The position numbers and the translations under genes were made by a program. The notes beneath the pieces were generated by a model. The model saw only the letters and a program-made list of their open reading frames with translations, searched no databases and was not told the origin of the DNA. 64,000 nucleotides of DNA from Leptospira ognonensis (GTDB lineage: Bacteria > Spirochaetota > Leptospiria > Leptospirales > Leptospiraceae): contig NZ_RQGD01000022.1 in the NCBI RefSeq assembly GCF_004770745.1, positions 186,001 to 250,000 on the forward strand. The letters run 5' to 3'. This document shows, piece by piece, positions 1 to 9,894 of the stretch. Position 1 is the first letter of the stretch. The number at the start of each line of letters is the position of its first letter.

Positions 1-109
1 CCTGCGTTAAAAAATAATCTGTGTGATTAAAGCGATGAAAATTTAAACTAACCTTTATCATATTTTTCTAACTTTGTATACTCAAATTTCCAGCTTTCTT
101 TTTTTTTAG

Positions 110-128
110 TTTAGACTACTAGTCTAAA
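110..128. repeat. 19-bp perfect inverted repeat (9-1-9)
   Basis: TTTAGACTA, one C, then TAGTCTAAA form a perfect palindrome in the non-coding stretch ahead of the hybrid kinase. A run of T lies on its left, but no T run follows the hairpin in either transcription direction, so it does not look like an intrinsic terminator. An operator for a dimeric regulator is the simplest reading. The rest of 1-292 is AT-rich and I see no gene in it. Confidence 0.4.
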
Positions 129-215
129 TCCCAAATTAAAAACAATTCCAACAAATAGATTAACTCTTATTATGTGATTTCTTTTCTGTCTTTTGACAAA
201 TAGATTTGATTATAA

Positions 216-244
216 TTGTAATGCAAAGTATCATTCAGTATAAT
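216..244 (+). promoter_or_regulatory. Candidate sigma70 promoter for the hybrid kinase
   Basis: TTGTAA (216-221), a 17-base spacer and a perfect TATAAT (239-244) lie about 50 bases before the kinase start. A second TTGACA at 193-198, 18 bases from TGTAAT, overlaps it and could be an alternative. This is assigned by consensus match only. Confidence 0.4.
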
Positions 245-292
245 CTCTTTTAGAAAGAAACCCATGCATCTTTCTATCAATGAAGAAAGCAA

Positions 293-3200
293 ATGAAAAA
301 CAAATTAATACGAATCCTACTCGTCGAGGATGAGGAGATCATCGCACTTCAACAAAAAAGAAGTTTAGAGAACGAAGGTTATGTTGTCCTTCATTTTCAC
401 GATGGCGAATCGGCGGTAGAATACTGTAAAACCCATGCTACTGACGTCGATTTGATACTCATGGATATTGATTTAGGTGAAGGGATTGATGGAACAGAAA
501 CAGCTATCCAAGTCTTAAAAACTCAGGAAATACCGATTATCTTTGTCTCATCCCATTCAGAAAAGGAATTTGTCGAAAAAACGGATTCGATTCCAAACTA
601 CGGTTATGTCATCAAAGGTTCAGGAAGTTTTGTCATCGAAGCAGCCATCAAAATGGCATTAAAACTATCCACCGCAATAAAAGAAAAAAATCAAATCAAT
701 CATAAACTTTCAGCAACACTAGATGCGTTGCCCGATCTTATTTTTGAAGTCGGCCTCAGTGGAACCTATTACGATTTTCACACACCGCGAAATGATCTCT
801 TGTATATTTCGCCCGATGAAATTTTAGGAAAGAATATCTCCGATGTATTGCCCAAAGCGGCCGCAGAAACGGGGATGAAAGCAATCTTAGAGGCATCAAC
901 CTCTGGCAGTTCGATCGGTCATCAAATCGAATTAGAAGTCCCCGCGGGACCAAGGTGGTTTGAGCTGTCTGTGGTTCGAAAAAAAGACTCGGATGGCGAA
1001 GAACCCAAATTTATAGTAGTTTCCCGAGATATCACCATAAACAAGTTAGCCGAAAAAAAGATCACTCGATTAAATCATGCATATACTGCGCTCACTCATT
1101 GCAATCAAGCGATTGTTCATAGTAAGACAAGACAGGATCTTTTTGACCAAATCTGTCAAAACTTGGTAACGAATGGTGAAATGACCACTGCCTGGATCGG
1201 AATCATAGATGAATTCACAGGGAGAATCGAACCGAAAGCACATTCAGGCAAGGGCTCAGAATGGTTGAAAGAAATTACGCTCACAAATCAGTTACAACAT
1301 CCGTTTGGTCTTGGTACTATTGGGAATAGTATCAGAAATCAGGAAGGTTTTTTTTGCCAAGATATGAGTGCTGATCCAAGCTTTTCCGATTGGCGCGAAC
1401 ATTCCAAGACGTACCAGTGGTCGTCTGTCGCAGGAGTTCCATTAGTAGAAGGAGGTAGAGTCATCGGTGTACTTTTGGTTTTTTCTTCCGAGAGAAATGC
1501 ATATGATGACGATATAAAAAATCTTCTGAATGAGATGGCAGCAGATATCGGCTATGCACTTGATAACTTTACTCTAAATCAATCTAAGGAAGCAGCTGAA
1601 ATTTTTATTCGCACCTTAACGGATATTTTACCTAGTATGTTAGGCTACTGGACGGTGGAATTAAAATGTCGGTTTGCCAATAAAGCTTATATCGATTGGT
1701 TTGGAAAAAATCCAGATGAAATCATCGGAGTGGGAATCGAGGAAGTTTTAGGAGAGGTTCTGTTCCAAAAGAATGAATCATATATAAAACAAGTTCTTTT
1801 AGGCATTCCTCAAACTTTTGAGAGAACGATTGTCAAACCAAATGGAAAGATTGGATATACTCTCGCCCAATACATTCCTGACCTTAGAAACGGCATCGTG
1901 ATCGGCTTCATTGCTTTGGTTACGGATATCTCAGTAGAAAAATTATCTGAAATTGCCCAACATAAAGCAGAACATCTTTCCCGAGCAACCTTAGATGCAC
2001 TCAGCGCGCATATCGCAATATTAGACGAGGAAAGTAGGGTCATCTACGTCAATCAGGCTTGGAAAGATTTTGCCGATACCAATCAATTGCATTCTGCCAA
2101 TTATTCTATTGGAATGAATTATATTGAAATCTGCTCTTCCACAGAAGGACCGTTCGCTGAAGAATCGGAATCGTTTTTAAAGAGTCTGCAAGATGTAATG
2201 GATGGAAAGTTGGAAGATTTTTCTCTTGAATACCAATGCCATAGTCCCATAGAAAAACGCTGGTTTGTCGCCAGAATCACGAAATTTAAAGGGGATGGTC
2301 CTGTAAGAATCGTGGTAGCTCACGAAAATATCACAAAACGAAAACTGGCCGAGTTTGGTTTAATCGAAAATGAAGCAAAGTTCAAAACGATATTAGAACA
2401 TATTGTCGATTCCGTCATTATCATTGATATCGAAGGAAATATCCGTATGGCAAACGAGTCAACGGTAAACATGTTTGGCTATGGATTGAGAGAACTTACC
2501 GGTAAAAATATTAAAATTTTAATGCCTACTCCCTTTCGAGAAGAACATGATACCTATCTATCCAACTACCATTCCACAGGGATCAAAAAAATCATAGGAA
2601 AAGGAAGAGAAATCTCTGCATTAAAAAAGAACGGAGAAGTATTTCCCATCGATCTATCTGTATCAGAATGGATGTTTGAAGGTGAAAAATTTTTTACAGG
2701 TATTGTGAAAGACATCACTTACAAAAAGTCGATGGAATCGCATTTAAAACAATCTCAAAAACTGGAAGCTCTCGGCCAAATCTCCGGTGGCATTGCACAT
2801 GATTTTAATAATATCTTAGCCATTCTTATGGGAAATTTAGAACTAATTGCTAGGAAAATTCCGATTGAGGATTTGAAAGTGAGAAGTAAGATCGATGCTT
2901 CCTTGCGAGCAGTTGATCGCGGCTCTCAGCTAACAAAAAAATTATTATCCTTCGCTAGGAAACAAGCCTTCTCTCCTCAAATTTTTGATTTAAATGAAGT
3001 GATTAGGGATAATGAAGAAATGTTAGCGAGGGTAATCGGGAAGGAAATTGAAATCCAAGTTGAAACTTCTGCCGAGCCTTTGCTCGTTAGTTTAGATAAA
3101 AATGAACTCCAAAATGTAATCTTAAATTTAGCCATCAATGCTCGAGACGCGATGGATCATGCGGGAACACTTACACTACGAACGGAAAGATCCAATAAAT

Positions 3201-3901
3201 TTTTTGATCCAGAAAATAACATACCCAGTGAAAATGAAAAACTCTTTGCGGAGTTGACCATTCTAGATACTGGTTCAGGCATTCCAGAAGAGATTAAGGA
3301 GAAAATTTTTGAACCCTTTTTCACAACGAAGGCAAAAGACAAAGGCACAGGTCTTGGGCTATCTCTCACTTACGGTTTCATGAAACAATCCGATGGTTTT
3401 ATCAAAGTTTATTCAGAACTCGGAAAAGGAACATGTTTTAAATTATTTTTTCCTTTAACAGAGGATATGTTATCTTCTAATGAGAAGAAAGTCATAGAAA
3501 AAGAGGACGCTCGAGATAACACAAAAAACAAAAACTTTACGGTCTTATTGGTTGATGACGAACTTCCTATGCTAAAAATTGCTGCTTATATTTTAACAGA
3601 TCTTGGCTATCAGATTTTCACTGCCGCCAGTAGCCTGGAGGCAATGGAACAACTGAGAATACATAAAATAGATCTGATCATCACTGATATCATTATGCCT
3701 GGTGAGACTAACGGGATAGCTCTAGCAAAATTTGTCCAAACAAACTATCCGCAATTAAAGATCATATTATCATCTGGATTTCCAGGCCATTTGCATGAAA
3801 AGGAATCCGCAGATCTTCGAAGTTTTACTTTCATCGAAAAACCGTACCGCATCAAAGAGTTTGAACAAAAAGTTTGGGAAAAATTATATGATAAAATTTA
3901 A
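293..3901 (+). CDS. Hybrid sensor histidine kinase, REC-PAS-GAF-PAS-PAS-PAS-HK-REC
   Basis: A 1202-residue protein without membrane segments, so probably a cytoplasmic sensor. In order: a receiver domain (about 5-125, phosphoacceptor D58 in LILMDID), a PAS domain (140-255), a GAF domain (270-425), and PAS domains near 435-550, 565-690 and 695-815. The last PAS is FixL-like ([28 protein letters not shown]). Then come a HisKA segment with phosphorylatable H836 ([11 protein letters not shown]), a HATPase domain with an N box ([10 protein letters not shown]) and G boxes ([21 protein letters not shown]), and a C-terminal receiver with D1132 (LIITDIIMP). Having receivers at both ends is unusual and suggests that another kinase feeds it. 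The next gene overlaps its end, so the two probably form a phosphorelay to a c-di-GMP phosphodiesterase. The sensed ligand is unknown. Confidence 0.9.
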   Translation: MKNKLIRILLVEDEEIIALQQKRSLENEGYVVLHFHDGESAVEYCKTHATDVDLILMDIDLGEGIDGTETAIQVLKTQEIPIIFVSSHSEKEFVEKTDSIPNYGYVIKGSGSFVIEAAIKMALKLSTAIKEKNQINHKLSATLDALPDLIFEVGLSGTYYDFHTPRNDLLYISPDEILGKNISDVLPKAAAETGMKAILEASTSGSSIGHQIELEVPAGPRWFELSVVRKKDSDGEEPKFIVVSRDITINKLAEKKITRLNHAYTALTHCNQAIVHSKTRQDLFDQICQNLVTNGEMTTAWIGIIDEFTGRIEPKAHSGKGSEWLKEITLTNQLQHPFGLGTIGNSIRNQEGFFCQDMSADPSFSDWREHSKTYQWSSVAGVPLVEGGRVIGVLLVFSSERNAYDDDIKNLLNEMAADIGYALDNFTLNQSKEAAEIFIRTLTDILPSMLGYWTVELKCRFANKAYIDWFGKNPDEIIGVGIEEVLGEVLFQKNESYIKQVLLGIPQTFERTIVKPNGKIGYTLAQYIPDLRNGIVIGFIALVTDISVEKLSEIAQHKAEHLSRATLDALSAHIAILDEESRVIYVNQAWKDFADTNQLHSANYSIGMNYIEICSSTEGPFAEESESFLKSLQDVMDGKLEDFSLEYQCHSPIEKRWFVARITKFKGDGPVRIVVAHENITKRKLAEFGLIENEAKFKTILEHIVDSVIIIDIEGNIRMANESTVNMFGYGLRELTGKNIKILMPTPFREEHDTYLSNYHSTGIKKIIGKGREISALKKNGEVFPIDLSVSEWMFEGEKFFTGIVKDITYKKSMESHLKQSQKLEALGQISGGIAHDFNNILAILMGNLELIARKIPIEDLKVRSKIDASLRAVDRGSQLTKKLLSFARKQAFSPQIFDLNEVIRDNEEMLARVIGKEIEIQVETSAEPLLVSLDKNELQNVILNLAINARDAMDHAGTLTLRTERSNKFFDPENNIPSENEKLFAELTILDTGSGIPEEIKEKIFEPFFTTKAKDKGTGLGLSLTYGFMKQSDGFIKVYSELGKGTCFKLFFPLTEDMLSSNEKKVIEKEDARDNTKNKNFTVLLVDDELPMLKIAAYILTDLGYQIFTAASSLEAMEQLRIHKIDLIITDIIMPGETNGIALAKFVQTNYPQLKIILSSGFPGHLHEKESADLRSFTFIEKPYRIKEFEQKVWEKLYDKI

Positions 3902-5072
3902 TAAAGCAATCATCATTGATGATGACATTGATATTATCGATATCATTGAACCCATTTTAGAAGAAATAGGCTTCATTTCGATTCAGAAGATCGTGCAATC
4001 AGCAGACATTCAAAAGATTTATAAAGATGATATCGATTTGATCATACTTGATTTATTTATGCCCGAAATGGACGGTGTTGAAATCCTACGTTATTTGGGA
4101 GAAAAAAGTTCAAAATCTCACATCGTATTGGTGAGTGGCCATAGCAAACAAGTGTTAGCAAGCGCTGAACAAGTTGCAAAAGCATACGGATTAAATATTT
4201 TGGGCACGATCACCAAACCTTTTTCCATCAATACTTTATTTGAATTGATTCGGAAGTTTAATGAAATCCCAGACAAAGTTAAAAAAATTGCCATTCCTGC
4301 AGATGAATTTACAATCGAATTTTTTAAAGAAGCGTTTTCCGAAAAATATTTCCAACTCTATTACCAACCTCAGCTTGATTTAAAAAAAAAGGAAGTGAGT
4401 GGTTTTGAATCTCTAATCCGAATCAACCATCCAAAATTCGGACTCTTGTTTCCAGATCAATTTTTACCAATTATCGAAAAGCTAGGCCTCATGACGGAAA
4501 TGACAATGTTTGTGATCTCAGAAGCCATATCCTTCTTAGGTGGACTGAAGAAAAAAGGATATGAGAAAAGTATTTCCATTAACATAAGTATACTTGATCT
4601 GCTTGATACGAGTCTTCCCGAACAAATTGAACATCTAGCAAAAAAATATGAGATCAATCCAAAATTCATTATGATTGAACTCATCGAGACAGGAAAAATT
4701 GGCAACAATCCTCGTTGCCTCGAAATTTTAACAAGGCTTTCTATGAAAGGCTTTAGTCTCTCGATAGATGATTTCGGTACTGGGTACTCTTCTTTAGAAC
4801 AACTTGTGAATGCACCGTTTGATGAATTAAAAATCGATAGAAGTTTTGTTTTAAATCTATCCGACAAGCGAGAATCTAGAACCATCATTGAGTCCGTTGT
4901 TGCACTGGCGCATAATATATCGTTAAGTGTAGTCGCCGAAGGGATCGAGACGAAAGAGATAGCAGGGATACTCGCAGACATTGGTGTCGATCGAGGCCAG
5001 GGTTATTTTTTTAGTGTTCCGATCCCTGCAAAGTCTGTAGAAGGTTATCTCACGAATTTTACCTTCGCATAG
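3888..5072 (+). CDS. Response regulator with EAL domain (c-di-GMP phosphodiesterase)
   Basis: 394 residues from the ATG at 3888, which overlaps the kinase stop by 14 bases. An in-frame start at 3795 would lie deep in the kinase and precede the receiver fold without homology. Residues 5-125 are a receiver (acidic cluster IDDDID, phosphoacceptor D55 in LIILDLFMP, Lys in TITKPF). Residues about 150-390 are an EAL domain with the signature as ESL (E174). The other catalytic-type residues are present: N in SINIS, E in MIELIET, the Asp pair in IDDFGTGYSS, K in LKIDRSF, E in VVAEGIET and Q in GQGYFF. It is therefore likely an active enzyme that hydrolyses c-di-GMP when phosphorylated by the upstream kinase. 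Confidence 0.88.
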   Translation: MIKFNKAIIIDDDIDIIDIIEPILEEIGFISIQKIVQSADIQKIYKDDIDLIILDLFMPEMDGVEILRYLGEKSSKSHIVLVSGHSKQVLASAEQVAKAYGLNILGTITKPFSINTLFELIRKFNEIPDKVKKIAIPADEFTIEFFKEAFSEKYFQLYYQPQLDLKKKEVSGFESLIRINHPKFGLLFPDQFLPIIEKLGLMTEMTMFVISEAISFLGGLKKKGYEKSISINISILDLLDTSLPEQIEHLAKKYEINPKFIMIELIETGKIGNNPRCLEILTRLSMKGFSLSIDDFGTGYSSLEQLVNAPFDELKIDRSFVLNLSDKRESRTIIESVVALAHNISLSVVAEGIETKEIAGILADIGVDRGQGYFFSVPIPAKSVEGYLTNFTFA

Positions 5073-5115
5073 TTGTTTTTACCTTTGTTTTGAAAGTATT
5101 TTTTCTTAATAAAAT

Positions 5116-5164
5116 TTGACAAGTGAGCCTTCTAAAAAAGACTTGAAATGAGAATCAATCTCAT
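5116..5164 (+). promoter_or_regulatory. Promoter with Fur-box-like operator ahead of iron operon
   Basis: A consensus TTGACA -35 box lies at 5116-5121; no good -10 hexamer stands out at the usual spacing. At 5148-5164 ATGAGA, five bases and TCTCAT form a perfect 6-5-6 inverted repeat whose core (TGAGAATCAATCTCA) resembles Fur boxes of the TGAGAATnATTCTCA type. It covers the expected transcription start. Downstream genes encode a TonB receptor and an imelysin-like protein, which fits iron repression. Confidence 0.5.
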
Positions 5165-5183
5165 CTTTAGAAAGAATATAAAA

Positions 5184-6269
5184 ATGCGGAACACCATGGC
5201 TCACCAACTCCCTACAAAATCCAAAATCTTGTCTCTTTTCCTAATCATTTTACTTATCGAGTGCCAACCACAAGAGAAAAACGACCAAGTTTCTCTGCTA
5301 GCCGCCATTGCTTTGGCAAGTGGTACTACTTCTGTGGTAACGACTCTTTCTGTCTCAGGATTTAGTAAACCCGAGGCCATAGGAGTCAATTCTGCTGACG
5401 GAACACTTTATGTGGCAGACACGACCAACAAACAAATTAAGAAAATTACCAAAGAAACCGAGGTGACCGTATTTTTGGATACGAATGGACTCGCAAGTTA
5501 CCCACTCAACAATCCAGAGGGAATCTGTGTGGATGCATCTGGCAATGTGTTCGTAAATAATACCAAAAACCATAATATCATTCGCATCACATCAGCAGGT
5601 TCCGCCTCCATTTATGCAGGGGGAAACGCAGTTTCTGGAACAACAAATGGCGCAGGCACAACGGCTCGTTTTTTTGAACCTGAAGGGATTTTCTGTGGCT
5701 CATCTAACACGTTCTATGTGGCAGACGTGGACAATAACCAGATACGTAAAATTTCAGATACTGCTGCCAACGTAACACTTTATGCAGGTTCATCAGCAGG
5801 TACTTCTGGTTTTATCAATGGACAAAGCACCGATGCGAGATTCTATAACCCTAAGGGAATCACAGCGGATAGCTCTGGCAATGTTTTTGTTGCTGACAAT
5901 TTAAATCATGTCATCCGAAAAATCTCTACCGCTGGTGATGTAACCACTTTTGCTGGTTCGTCAGCGGGAACGGCAGGAAATGTAGACGGAACGGGAACCG
6001 CTGCAAGATTTAACAAACCATATGCACTGACCATTGATAGTTCTAATAATGTCTATGTTTCTGATTCAAGCAATCATTCTATACGAAAAATTACTCCCGC
6101 AGGAGTAGTAACCACGGTTGCGGGGAACGGTGTTGCCGGTAGTGCAGACGGATCCGGAACAGCTGCCTCCTTTAACGATCCAAGAGGAATTACTTATGAC
6201 AGCACGAACAAGGTTATCTATGTTAGCTGCGCGGGTGATAACAAAATCAGAAAAATTACTAATCCGTAA
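5184..6269 (+). CDS. NHL-repeat beta-propeller lipoprotein
   Basis: About 361 residues with a signal peptide ending in a leptospiral-type lipobox (LLIEC, Cys27 from this start), so probably a surface or periplasmic lipoprotein. Six NHL-like repeats follow (for example PEGICVDASGNVFVNN and PKGITADSSGNVFVAD), each ending in N-x-I-R-K-I-T/S. This is enough for one six-bladed propeller. The ATG at 5148 lies inside the palindromic operator, so I prefer the ATG at 5184, which has AGAAAG upstream. It is the first gene of the run leading to the imelysin-like and TonB receptor genes, suggesting a binding role in iron or siderophore capture; that role is inference. Confidence 0.8.
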   Translation: MRNTMAHQLPTKSKILSLFLIILLIECQPQEKNDQVSLLAAIALASGTTSVVTTLSVSGFSKPEAIGVNSADGTLYVADTTNKQIKKITKETEVTVFLDTNGLASYPLNNPEGICVDASGNVFVNNTKNHNIIRITSAGSASIYAGGNAVSGTTNGAGTTARFFEPEGIFCGSSNTFYVADVDNNQIRKISDTAANVTLYAGSSAGTSGFINGQSTDARFYNPKGITADSSGNVFVADNLNHVIRKISTAGDVTTFAGSSAGTAGNVDGTGTAARFNKPYALTIDSSNNVYVSDSSNHSIRKITPAGVVTTVAGNGVAGSADGSGTAASFNDPRGITYDSTNKVIYVSCAGDNKIRKITNP

Positions 6270-6277
6270 TTTCAAAA

Positions 6278-7480
6278 GTGAAATTAATTTCTATTACCAT
6301 AAAGATAAATTCTTTTAATATTTTATTAATAGGTTTATCTTTTGTTTTTTTAACTATAGGAAACTGTACTCGTAATCGTACAGAGATTACATTAGAATCC
6401 CTGCTCAATGGATCGTTGTACACAACATCACGAACCTATGATACAACGGCTATTTTTTCAAACTTAGGAAACAACGTCATTCTTGCAGGTTACACTTCTC
6501 TCTCAAATGAAGCAACTACCTTTAAAACCGCTGCCGATAGCTACTCTCAAAACTGTGCTAATACGACCGCTTTGCAAAATTTACAAGACCTTTGGAAAGT
6601 CAACTTTACAAAACTTAAGAGCATTGAAATTGTACAGTTTGGGCCAGCTGTGCAAGGTGGGTATTATGAAACCATTGATCCTTGGCCAACTTCCTATCTC
6701 TCTAATCCCGCTGATACCTCGGCTATCAATGAGTTTATCGTAGGTTCAACGACTATAAATACATCTAACATTGCCTCACTCAACAAACTGGCAAAGGGTT
6801 TGCCTGCCATTGAGTATCTTTTATTTGACGATGGAACAGGAAATTCGAGTCTGATTTCGATTTGCAATAACTTAACGGGACGCAGGTTATCATTCCTTGT
6901 TTCCTTAATTTCAGATTACGCAACAAATGCAGGATCATTAAAGAACGCTTGGTCTGAAACTGGTGGAAATTTTTTAAAAGAGCTCACCTCCGCAGGACTG
7001 GGCAGTAGCTTCTTTGAAACTAAAAAACTAGCACTAGATTCTCTTATCACTCAAATGGTGACTGTTCTCAATAATTTAGTCGATAAAAAACTCGGCTACC
7101 CATCAGGACTCAATATCGCCTCTGGTGGAACAATTCGCGCCTCAGCAATTGAATCTCGTTATGCGGATGCTTCGATGGATGGGCTTGTTGCAAATTTAGT
7201 TTCGCTCCAAGTTTTTTATACAGGAAATGGAGGGGCCGGGATATCCGACTACGTTCGCGCTACAAATCCTATACTAGATCGTAAGATTATTTTCCAGATA
7301 GAAGAAGCTATCTCAAAATCAAAACAGGTATCTAACCTCCGTATATCTCTCACTTCGAATGATCTTTCAAAAATTCGCGATGCTTATGAAGCCATACGAG
7401 CTTTAAGAATTACCTTAACTACAGATTTATCTGCACTTTCGGGTACAGGAACGAGTACCGTTACTGGGGACGGAGATTAG
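6278..7480 (+). CDS. Imelysin-like (peptidase M75 / IrpA family) lipoprotein
   Basis: 400 residues from a GTG start 8 bases after the previous stop. A signal peptide ends at TIGNC (lipobox). The body matches the imelysin pattern: an all-helical protein with an early segment LQDLWKVNFTKLKSIE, the region VQFGPAVQGGYYETIDPWP, and a GxxxIExLL motif (GLPAIEYLL) at the place of the family GxHxxE site, here lacking the His. Imelysin-like proteins are iron-regulated periplasmic or surface proteins, and peptidase activity is generally doubted. It sits 3 bases before a TonB-dependent receptor, so co-transcription is nearly certain. Confidence 0.8.
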   Translation: MKLISITIKINSFNILLIGLSFVFLTIGNCTRNRTEITLESLLNGSLYTTSRTYDTTAIFSNLGNNVILAGYTSLSNEATTFKTAADSYSQNCANTTALQNLQDLWKVNFTKLKSIEIVQFGPAVQGGYYETIDPWPTSYLSNPADTSAINEFIVGSTTINTSNIASLNKLAKGLPAIEYLLFDDGTGNSSLISICNNLTGRRLSFLVSLISDYATNAGSLKNAWSETGGNFLKELTSAGLGSSFFETKKLALDSLITQMVTVLNNLVDKKLGYPSGLNIASGGTIRASAIESRYADASMDGLVANLVSLQVFYTGNGGAGISDYVRATNPILDRKIIFQIEEAISKSKQVSNLRISLTSNDLSKIRDAYEAIRALRITLTTDLSALSGTGTSTVTGDGD

Positions 7481-7483
7481 GCA

Positions 7484-9850
7484 ATGATACTGAAGCTAAA
7501 TTTGCAAATTGCTTTCCTTCTCTTTCTGTTTCCACTGGCTCTCTCCTCCCAGGAACCGAAAAAAAATCAGGAAACCAAACCACTTACGGAAGAAGAGAAA
7601 AAGAAAATTGAAAAGTTTGAGGATTATTCTTCCACGAAAGGCCAGATCAATGTCATAGGTAGCAACAAAGACTCACTCAAAAAAATTCCTGGTTCGGCAA
7701 CCGTAGTGTCAAAAAAATTCTTAGAGGAAACACAGCCAGTAGATGCGATGGAAATCTTACGAAGAGTTCCTGGAGCCTCCATACGCTTCCAAGATGCCGC
7801 CGGTTTAACACCAAACATTGGTTTTAGAGGAGTCAGTAACGAAGAATCTCGTAAAACTTTGATCCTCGAAGATGGAATTCTAACATCTCTTAGCCCGTAT
7901 GGCCAACCCGAAAGTTATTATGCGCCACAAATTGACCGGATGCAGAGAGTCGAAATCATCAAAGGTTCCGGTTCAATCCTTTTCGGACCATCAACCATCG
8001 GCGGGATCGTCAATTTTGTCACACGACGCCCACCCGCGACGCCTACTTTCTCGAACAAGAGCATCGGTGGCGAGAACGGATATATGTCAAACTTTGCACA
8101 ATATGGCGGAATGTTTGGTAAAACCGGAATCGATGTTTCCTACTTACACAAACAAGGTGATGGTTTCAGGGATTACCAGGGTTTTAAGTTAGATGACGTA
8201 TCCGTAAAAATCATCCATGAGATCAATGAAAAACACTCTGTTACCTTTAAGCTGGGGTATCAAGTACAAGATGCACAATCAACTTACTTGGGCCTCTCCC
8301 AAGGTTTGTTTTGGAAAAACCCCCGAATCAATCCTGCGGCTTATGATAGAAAGTATCTGAACCGAAACTCTGCAGTCATCGGACACGAGTATACAATTTC
8401 GGAAAACACAAGGCTCATAACAAGAATCTATACAAACAACGCTGTTAGGAATTGGCAACGACAAGACTTTGCGTACAATAACTTAAATACATTCGGAGAA
8501 CCAGCTCAACCACCTAGCGATAACTTTGCGACATTTAGCCCAGGAATCATCGGAGTTCGGCCAGGCGATGTCATTTATATGCGAAACTCAACTCCGTTAA
8601 GGAACCAAAATTTTGCTACGACTGGTATCGATGTTAAACTAGAGACCGAGTTTAAAACTGGCGAACTCAAACACGAGGTTGATGCTGGTATACGAGCACA
8701 TCTTGAGAAGAACAGGGTGAGTACAGAGTCGGTTCCGTATCCAAATTTAAAAGACGGCTTCCCGTATAGCCAACAAGACCGAAATGCAAAGGCATACTCG
8801 ATTTACGCACAAGATCGAATCAGTCTCACGGAAAAATTTAAAATCATCCCTGGCGTTAGATACGAATGGATCGAGCAAGGCGTATATAACAAACGTAGAT
8901 ATGCGACTAACCAAGATGTAACAAATCGATTAGCGACAAAAACGGGCGATATCTTGTTTGTGAACCAGGGAAACGAAAGTTATACGAAAATTCTCCTGCC
9001 AGGTATTGGAACTACGTACGATTTAACCGATACCTTTACATGGTTCACAGGAGTCCATAGGGGATTTTCTCCTCCCACCTACGGAACAGCTGTCAGTCCT
9101 ACGGGAACAGACTACCGTCTCAAAGCAGAAACATCCATCAATTATGAAACAGGACTTCGTGGCGATCTGACAAACTATCTTTATGCAGAAGTAGTCGGGT
9201 ATGTGATGTATTTTAGGGATCAAATCATCAATACAAATGAGATCGGCGGTGATGTGGGAACCAGGCCAGTAAACAGTGGTAAGTCGATTCACCGTGGAAG
9301 TGAAAATACAGTTACCTTCGATTTTGGTAAATTTTTTGGATGGTCGTGGAATGTTCCATTAGATTTAATTTACACGTATACAAATGCAAAATCGCTCACT
9401 TATACACCGTTTCCATACGTGACAAATGCTGATGGCACCACTCAACTTGTAAATCGTCCAGCATTTACCTTGGATGAGAAAGGACATTTGATGAATAACG
9501 ATACAAACGGGAACCAACTACCCTACGTGCCAATGAATGTCTATACTGCTTCTCTTGGGGCCAGTCATCGAAATGGTTATTACATCCGAGGTGAATACCA
9601 GTACGTTGATCGTCAATATTCTGATCTCACCAACTCACCAAACGAGAGTACAGATGGAAACAGAGGGATCATCCCTGCCGTGGGTCTCGTCAATGCTTCT
9701 CTCGGTTATAAAGATCCTGTCAAAAAATGGTCTATTTTTGTGACTGGAAAAAACCTTCAAGACAGAGAGTATGTCTCGGGAAGACTACCGATCGGAATCC
9801 AGCCAGGGCCATTTCGACAAATCAATTTTGGTGTAAGTTTTGAGTTATAA
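7484..9850 (+). CDS. TonB-dependent outer membrane receptor (FecA-like)
   Basis: 788 residues with an N-terminal signal peptide (hydrophobic IAFLLFLFPLALSS). The plug domain (about 55-170) has the typical order: GSATVVSKKFLEE, ILRRVPGASIRFQD, GFRGVSNEESRKTLILEDG, then VEIIKGSGSILFGPSTIGGIVNF. The rest is a 22-strand-type barrel ending in a C-terminal strand with terminal aromatic-x-Leu (INFGVSFEL). It imports a ferric chelate or similar ligand using TonB energy. Its place as last gene behind an imelysin-like lipoprotein and a Fur-box-like site points to iron. The exact ligand cannot be read from the sequence. Confidence 0.92.
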   Translation: MILKLNLQIAFLLFLFPLALSSQEPKKNQETKPLTEEEKKKIEKFEDYSSTKGQINVIGSNKDSLKKIPGSATVVSKKFLEETQPVDAMEILRRVPGASIRFQDAAGLTPNIGFRGVSNEESRKTLILEDGILTSLSPYGQPESYYAPQIDRMQRVEIIKGSGSILFGPSTIGGIVNFVTRRPPATPTFSNKSIGGENGYMSNFAQYGGMFGKTGIDVSYLHKQGDGFRDYQGFKLDDVSVKIIHEINEKHSVTFKLGYQVQDAQSTYLGLSQGLFWKNPRINPAAYDRKYLNRNSAVIGHEYTISENTRLITRIYTNNAVRNWQRQDFAYNNLNTFGEPAQPPSDNFATFSPGIIGVRPGDVIYMRNSTPLRNQNFATTGIDVKLETEFKTGELKHEVDAGIRAHLEKNRVSTESVPYPNLKDGFPYSQQDRNAKAYSIYAQDRISLTEKFKIIPGVRYEWIEQGVYNKRRYATNQDVTNRLATKTGDILFVNQGNESYTKILLPGIGTTYDLTDTFTWFTGVHRGFSPPTYGTAVSPTGTDYRLKAETSINYETGLRGDLTNYLYAEVVGYVMYFRDQIINTNEIGGDVGTRPVNSGKSIHRGSENTVTFDFGKFFGWSWNVPLDLIYTYTNAKSLTYTPFPYVTNADGTTQLVNRPAFTLDEKGHLMNNDTNGNQLPYVPMNVYTASLGASHRNGYYIRGEYQYVDRQYSDLTNSPNESTDGNRGIIPAVGLVNASLGYKDPVKKWSIFVTGKNLQDREYVSGRLPIGIQPGPFRQINFGVSFEL

Positions 9851-9894
9851 ATTTAAAAACCGATGTATTTAATTCTGAAATGCAAAAATCCATA

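Noticed and set aside
98..128. Intrinsic terminator at the left edge
   Set aside because: The T run lies on the wrong side of the palindrome for rightward transcription and becomes an A run for leftward transcription.
4457..4981. 174-residue open frame on the minus strand
   Set aside because: Lies entirely opposite the EAL domain, whose motifs are intact; the minus-strand protein is low complexity (Ser/Ile-rich) with no family resemblance.
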